From contig CAMBZO010000063.1 in NCBI GenBank assembly GCA_945872195.1, positions 1-9,780 on the forward strand: a stretch of 9,780 nucleotides of DNA. Direction: 5' to 3'. Position 1 is the first letter of the stretch; each line of letters begins with the position of its first letter. The DNA is from Akkermansia muciniphila (lineage in GTDB: Bacteria > Verrucomicrobiota > Verrucomicrobiia > Limisphaerales > SXTU01). Of the stretch, positions 7,191 through 9,780 are shown in pieces. A program made the position numbers and the translations under genes. The notes under the pieces are model-generated. The model searched no databases. It worked only from the letters and a program-made list of their open reading frames with translations, and was not told the origin of the DNA.

Positions 7191-8162
7191 TCAGTCCCGA
7201 TACCCCGCGGGGTGCCGCTTGTGCCAGTCCCACGCCGTCGCGACGATGTCCTCCAGGCTCGGGAACTTCGGCTGCCAGCCCAGCTCGCTCAGTGCCTTGC
7301 CTGCGGCGGCCACGAGGCGCGGCGGGTCGCCGGGCCGACGCGGCTGTTCCACCGCCGTGATGGGCTGTCCCGAGAGTTGCGCGCACGTCTGGATCACCTC
7401 GCGCACCGAGTAGCCCGAGCCGTTGCCCAGATTGAAGAACCCCGCCTTGCCCGGCGCGAGCGCGAGGATGTGTGCCTGCGCCAAGTCCACGATGTGGATG
7501 TAGTCGCGGATGCAAGTGCCGTCCGGGGTCGGGTAGTCCGTGCCGAAGATCTCGCACTGCGGGCGTTGGCCCAGCGCGACCTTGAGCACGTTCGGGATGA
7601 GGTGCGTCTCGATGCGATGGTGCTCGCCGAACTTCCGGCTCGCCCCGGCTGCGTTGAAATAGCGGAACGCCACGAACTCCAGCCCGTGAATCTGGTGATA
7701 CCACCGCAGCATCGTCTCGAACATCAGCTTGGATTCGCCGTAAGGATTCACCGGCCGCTGCGGCAGTGACTCATCCATCGGCATCGTCTCCGGCACGCCG
7801 TAGGTCGCGCACGTCGAGCTGAAGACAAACTTTCGCACCCGCGCGGCCACGGCGGCGTCCAGCAAGTTCAGCCCATGCGCCACGTTGTTGCGAAAATACT
7901 TCCCCGGGTTCTGCATGGACTCGCCCACGAGCGCATGTGCGGCGAAGTGAATCACCGCCTCCACCTGCGCATCCACCACCGCGCGCGCCACCAGTTCCCG
8001 GTCCGCGAGATCGCCGAGGATGAACTTCGCCCGGGGGTCCACCGCCGAGCGATGGCCCTCGCTGAGATTATCGAACACCGTGACCGTGTTCCCCGCGTTG
8101 AGCAGTTCCTCCACGCACACCGAGCCGATGTAGCCCGCGCCCCCGGTGACAAAGACATTCAT
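7191..8162 (-). CDS. galE: UDP-glucose 4-epimerase
   Basis: GalE interconverts UDP-glucose and UDP-galactose (some members also the N-acetyl forms) using tightly bound NAD, in the cytoplasm, feeding Leloir metabolism and glycan synthesis. It is an extended short-chain dehydrogenase. Seen features: NAD-binding GGAGYIGS (7-14), D31 and N32 for the adenosine ribose, GDL (50-52), the catalytic set S115-S116-T117, Y141 and K145 (PYGESK, 140-145), RYFNAAG (167-173), and the sugar-nucleotide region ending in RPGDPP (276-281). With 323 residues it is slightly shorter than the roughly 338 of E. coli GalE, and the fold looks complete. I prefer the ATG at 8160-8162 because MNVFVTGGAGYIG matches the family start; a GTG two codons upstream (8166-8168) is possible. 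No Shine-Dalgarno sequence is seen before either. It may supply UDP-sugars to a glycan pathway that includes the downstream DUF2723 protein. Confidence 0.96.
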   Translation of the reverse strand: MNVFVTGGAGYIGSVCVEELLNAGNTVTVFDNLSEGHRSAVDPRAKFILGDLADRELVARAVVDAQVEAVIHFAAHALVGESMQNPGKYFRNNVAHGLNLLDAAVAARVRKFVFSSTCATYGVPETMPMDESLPQRPVNPYGESKLMFETMLRWYHQIHGLEFVAFRYFNAAGASRKFGEHHRIETHLIPNVLKVALGQRPQCEIFGTDYPTPDGTCIRDYIHIVDLAQAHILALAPGKAGFFNLGNGSGYSVREVIQTCAQLSGQPITAVEQPRRPGDPPRLVAAAGKALSELGWQPKFPSLEDIVATAWDWHKRHPAGYRD

Positions 8163-8308
8163 GGGCACGGAGCTTAGGCAAACGCCCCTGCCCGCTCAAT
8201 GCCAAAGCCGCTGGGCCTGCGCTAAGAAACTGAGATGTGCCCGTCCACGCGCTGCCCTGCCTTTGCGCTTGCAAAGCCCCTCCTGCCGCGCACCCTCTGC
8301 GCCCTCTT
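8163..8308. other. Divergent gap between galE and ychF with two small hairpins
   Basis: This 146-base gap must hold the promoters of galE (-) and ychF (+), but I see no convincing -35/-10 pair. Two short perfect hairpins lie on the ychF side: CTTTGC-GCTT-GCAAAG at 8261-8276 and GCGCA-CCCTC-TGCGC at 8288-8302, the latter ending six bases before the ychF ATG. The stretch 8298-8310 (TGCGCCCTCTTAT) matches 268-280 of the terminator-like repeat at 11 of 13 positions, so it may be a partial, degraded copy of the same repeat family. Confidence 0.4.
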
Positions 8309-9412
8309 ATGCTCAAAGCTGGAATCGTCGGTCTGCCCAACGTTGGCAAGTCCACCCTGTTCAACGCCGTCACGCGCACCCGCAAGGCCGAGGCGGCGAA
8401 TTACCCCTTCTGCACCATTGACCCCAACGTCGGCGTCGTCACCGTGCCCGACGAGCGGATGTATGTGCTCCAGAAGATCGCCAAGACCAACGTCGTCATC
8501 CCCGCGGCCATCGAGTTCGTGGACATCGCCGGCCTCGTGAAGGGCGCGAGCGCGGGCGAGGGCTTGGGCAACAAGTTCCTCACCCACATCCGCGAGGTGG
8601 ACGCCATCGTGCAGGTCGTCCGCTGCTTCGAGGACGCCGACATCCACCACGTCACCGGCACCGTGGACCCCGTCCGTGACATCGAGATCATCAACACGGA
8701 GTTGGTCCTCGCCGACCTCGAGTCCGTGAAGAAGCGCCGCGAAAAAGTCGCCAAGGACGCCAAGCGCGGCGATAAGGTTGCCATCGCTGAAGACGCCGTG
8801 CTCGCGAAGTTCGAGCCCGTCCTCGACAGCGGCAAGCTCGCACTCTCCGTGCAGCTCACGCCCGAGGAGCGGGTCATCTCCCGCACCTTCTGGCTGCTCA
8901 CCGACAAGCCCACCATCTTCGCCTGCAACGTGAAGGAGTCCGACCTTGCCACCGCCGAGACGAACGCCTACGTCCAGAAAGTCCGCGACTACACCAAGAC
9001 GCATCTCGCCTGCGAGGCCGTCGTCATCAGCGCGCAAATCGAGAGCGACCTGACGGACCTCACGCCCGAGGAGGCGAAGGCTTTTCTCAAAGAGCTGGGC
9101 GTGGACGAGAGTGGCGTGGGCGCGCTCATCCGCGGCACCTACCACCTGCTCGGCCTGCGCACCTACTTCACGGCGGGCGAGAAGGAAGTCCGCGCGTGGA
9201 CCATCCACGCCGGCGACACCGCGCCCCAAGCGGCGGGCGTCATCCACTCCGACTTCGAGCGCGGCTTCATCAAGGCCGAGACCGTCGCCTACGACGACTT
9301 GGTGAAGCTCGGCTCCGTGGCCAGCGCGCGCGAGAAGGGCCTCTACCGGATGGAAGGCAAGGATTACGTGGTGAAGGACGGCGATGTGCTGCTGTTCAAG
9401 TTCAACGTGTAG
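8309..9412 (+). CDS. ychF: Ribosome-associated ATPase of the Obg family (YchF/OLA1)
   Basis: YchF is a cytoplasmic P-loop ATPase of the Obg/TRAFAC class that binds ribosomes and is linked to translation start-site choice and stress responses. The 367 residues match the family (about 363). Seen motifs: G1 GLPNVGKS (8-15); switch I region NYPFCTIDPNVG (31-42); G3 DIAGLVKGAS (72-81) with G-E-G-L-G-N-K-F following; NVKE (207-210) in place of the GTPase NKxD, which in this family goes with ATP rather than GTP preference; SA at 241-242 (G5); and a C-terminal TGS domain (about 284-366: LRTYFTAGEKEVRAWTIHAG through DGDVLLFKFNV). A coiled-coil insertion lies near 125-195. The ATG at 8309-8311 is chosen because MLKAGIVGLPNVGKS matches the family start; the frame stays open upstream to a GTG at 8237, but those 24 codons are Pro/Cys/Ala-rich and unlike the family. 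nuoA follows 62 bases downstream. Confidence 0.97.
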   Translation: MLKAGIVGLPNVGKSTLFNAVTRTRKAEAANYPFCTIDPNVGVVTVPDERMYVLQKIAKTNVVIPAAIEFVDIAGLVKGASAGEGLGNKFLTHIREVDAIVQVVRCFEDADIHHVTGTVDPVRDIEIINTELVLADLESVKKRREKVAKDAKRGDKVAIAEDAVLAKFEPVLDSGKLALSVQLTPEERVISRTFWLLTDKPTIFACNVKESDLATAETNAYVQKVRDYTKTHLACEAVVISAQIESDLTDLTPEEAKAFLKELGVDESGVGALIRGTYHLLGLRTYFTAGEKEVRAWTIHAGDTAPQAAGVIHSDFERGFIKAETVAYDDLVKLGSVASAREKGLYRMEGKDYVVKDGDVLLFKFNV

Positions 9413-9474
9413 AGTTCGGTCGAGTTCGGCCTTTGCCCTTGCCAAGGGGGGAGGGCATTTCTACCGTCCGCCCC

Positions 9475-9780
9475 ATGGATTCGCAGTTGGCGCAATACAT
9501 CCCGGTGCTGTTTCTCCTCCTCGTGGCCCTCGCCATCGCGGGCGGTATTCTCATCCTGTCCGAGATCGCCGGGCGTCTCCTCAATCGCAAGATCGCCGCG
9601 CGCACCACGCAGATGAAGGACACCCCCTACGAGTGCGGCATGCTCCCCATCGGCGGCGGCAGCTCTCGTTTCTCGGTGAAGTTCTATCTGGTCGCGATGA
9701 TCTTCATCCTCTTCGACATTGAAGTGGTGTTCCTCTACCCGTGGGCGGTCGTCTATCGGGAAGTCCTCGCCCAAAACGCC
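9475..9780 (+). CDS. nuoA: NADH-quinone oxidoreductase subunit A (partial, 3' end outside window)
   Basis: NuoA is a small membrane subunit of respiratory complex I (NDH-1), which couples NADH or other electron input to quinone reduction and proton pumping in the inner membrane. The 102 visible codons show a first membrane helix (about 8-32), the conserved loop with YECG (52-55), and a second helix with the NuoA signature FYLVAMIFILFDIEVVFLYPW (70-90), including the acidic pair D81 and E83. The third helix and the stop are beyond the window. The ATG at 9475-9477 is the natural start: the first helix follows within ten residues. GGGGAGGG at 9447-9454 is about 20 bases upstream, too far for a normal ribosome site. 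In bacteria nuoA usually heads the nuo operon, so further nuo genes are expected to the right. The 62-base gap after ychF holds a weak 5-bp hairpin (9436-9448) without a T-run, so read-through from ychF is possible. Confidence 0.95.
   Translation, partial: MDSQLAQYIPVLFLLLVALAIAGGILILSEIAGRLLNRKIAARTTQMKDTPYECGMLPIGGGSSRFSVKFYLVAMIFILFDIEVVFLYPWAVVYREVLAQNA

Noticed and set aside
8237..8308. Upstream GTG extension of ychF by 24 codons
   Set aside because: The extension is Cys/Pro/Ala-rich, unlike the family, and lies in the intergenic hairpin region; the ATG at 8309 gives the standard N-terminus directly before the P-loop.
8222..9445. 407-codon - strand frame covering all of ychF
   Set aside because: It is the antisense of a strongly conserved gene; the product is Asp/Gly/Val/His-rich low-complexity sequence with no domain.

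Overview
The window is a GC-rich bacterial chromosome segment (roughly 60-65% G+C by eye) carrying seven protein-coding genes, two of them cut by the window edges. I see no mobile element, CRISPR array, tRNA or rRNA. The best guess for the host is a Verrucomicrobiota-type bacterium, possibly of the Pedosphaera/Limisphaera side. This rests on the very large DUF2723 protein with a TPR tail, on start codons without Shine-Dalgarno sequences, and on convergent genes separated by CTTTGCG-type hairpins. It is an inference from gene style, not a search result.

Layout, left to right: (1) the C-terminal end of an SGNH/GDSL hydrolase on + (1-198); (2) a long imperfect hairpin (210-282) between convergent genes; (3) a membrane acyltransferase-3 of the OpgC/MdoC type on - (283-1473); (4) coaE, dephospho-CoA kinase, on + (1626-2219), divergent from the acyltransferase; (5) a perfect 15-bp inverted repeat with small tandem repeats (2225-2302) between coaE and the next convergent gene; (6) a 1526-residue DUF2723 protein on - (2304-6884), with a polytopic GT-C-like membrane domain, a large extracytoplasmic part with a coiled coil, and C-terminal TPRs; (7) a 306-base gap (6885-7190), probably the leader of the DUF2723 gene; (8) galE, UDP-glucose 4-epimerase, on - (7191-8162); (9) ychF, a ribosome-associated ATPase, on + (8309-9412); (10) the start of nuoA, complex I subunit A, on + (9475 to the window end), likely the head of a nuo operon.

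The acyltransferase, the DUF2723 protein and GalE could all serve cell-surface or secreted glycans: GalE supplies UDP-sugars, the DUF2723 protein resembles polyprenyl-phosphate-sugar-dependent glycosyltransferases, and the acyltransferase would decorate glycans. Only galE and the DUF2723 gene share strand and order, and they are 306 bases apart, so one operon is possible but not shown. coaE, ychF and nuoA are housekeeping genes.

I did not find a convincing undescribed multi-gene system. The items most worth a second look are the fused architecture of the DUF2723 protein, its long leader with a small ORF overlapping its start codon, the two convergent-gene hairpins, and the lack of Shine-Dalgarno sequences (with pyrimidines at -1 and -2) at all six visible starts.
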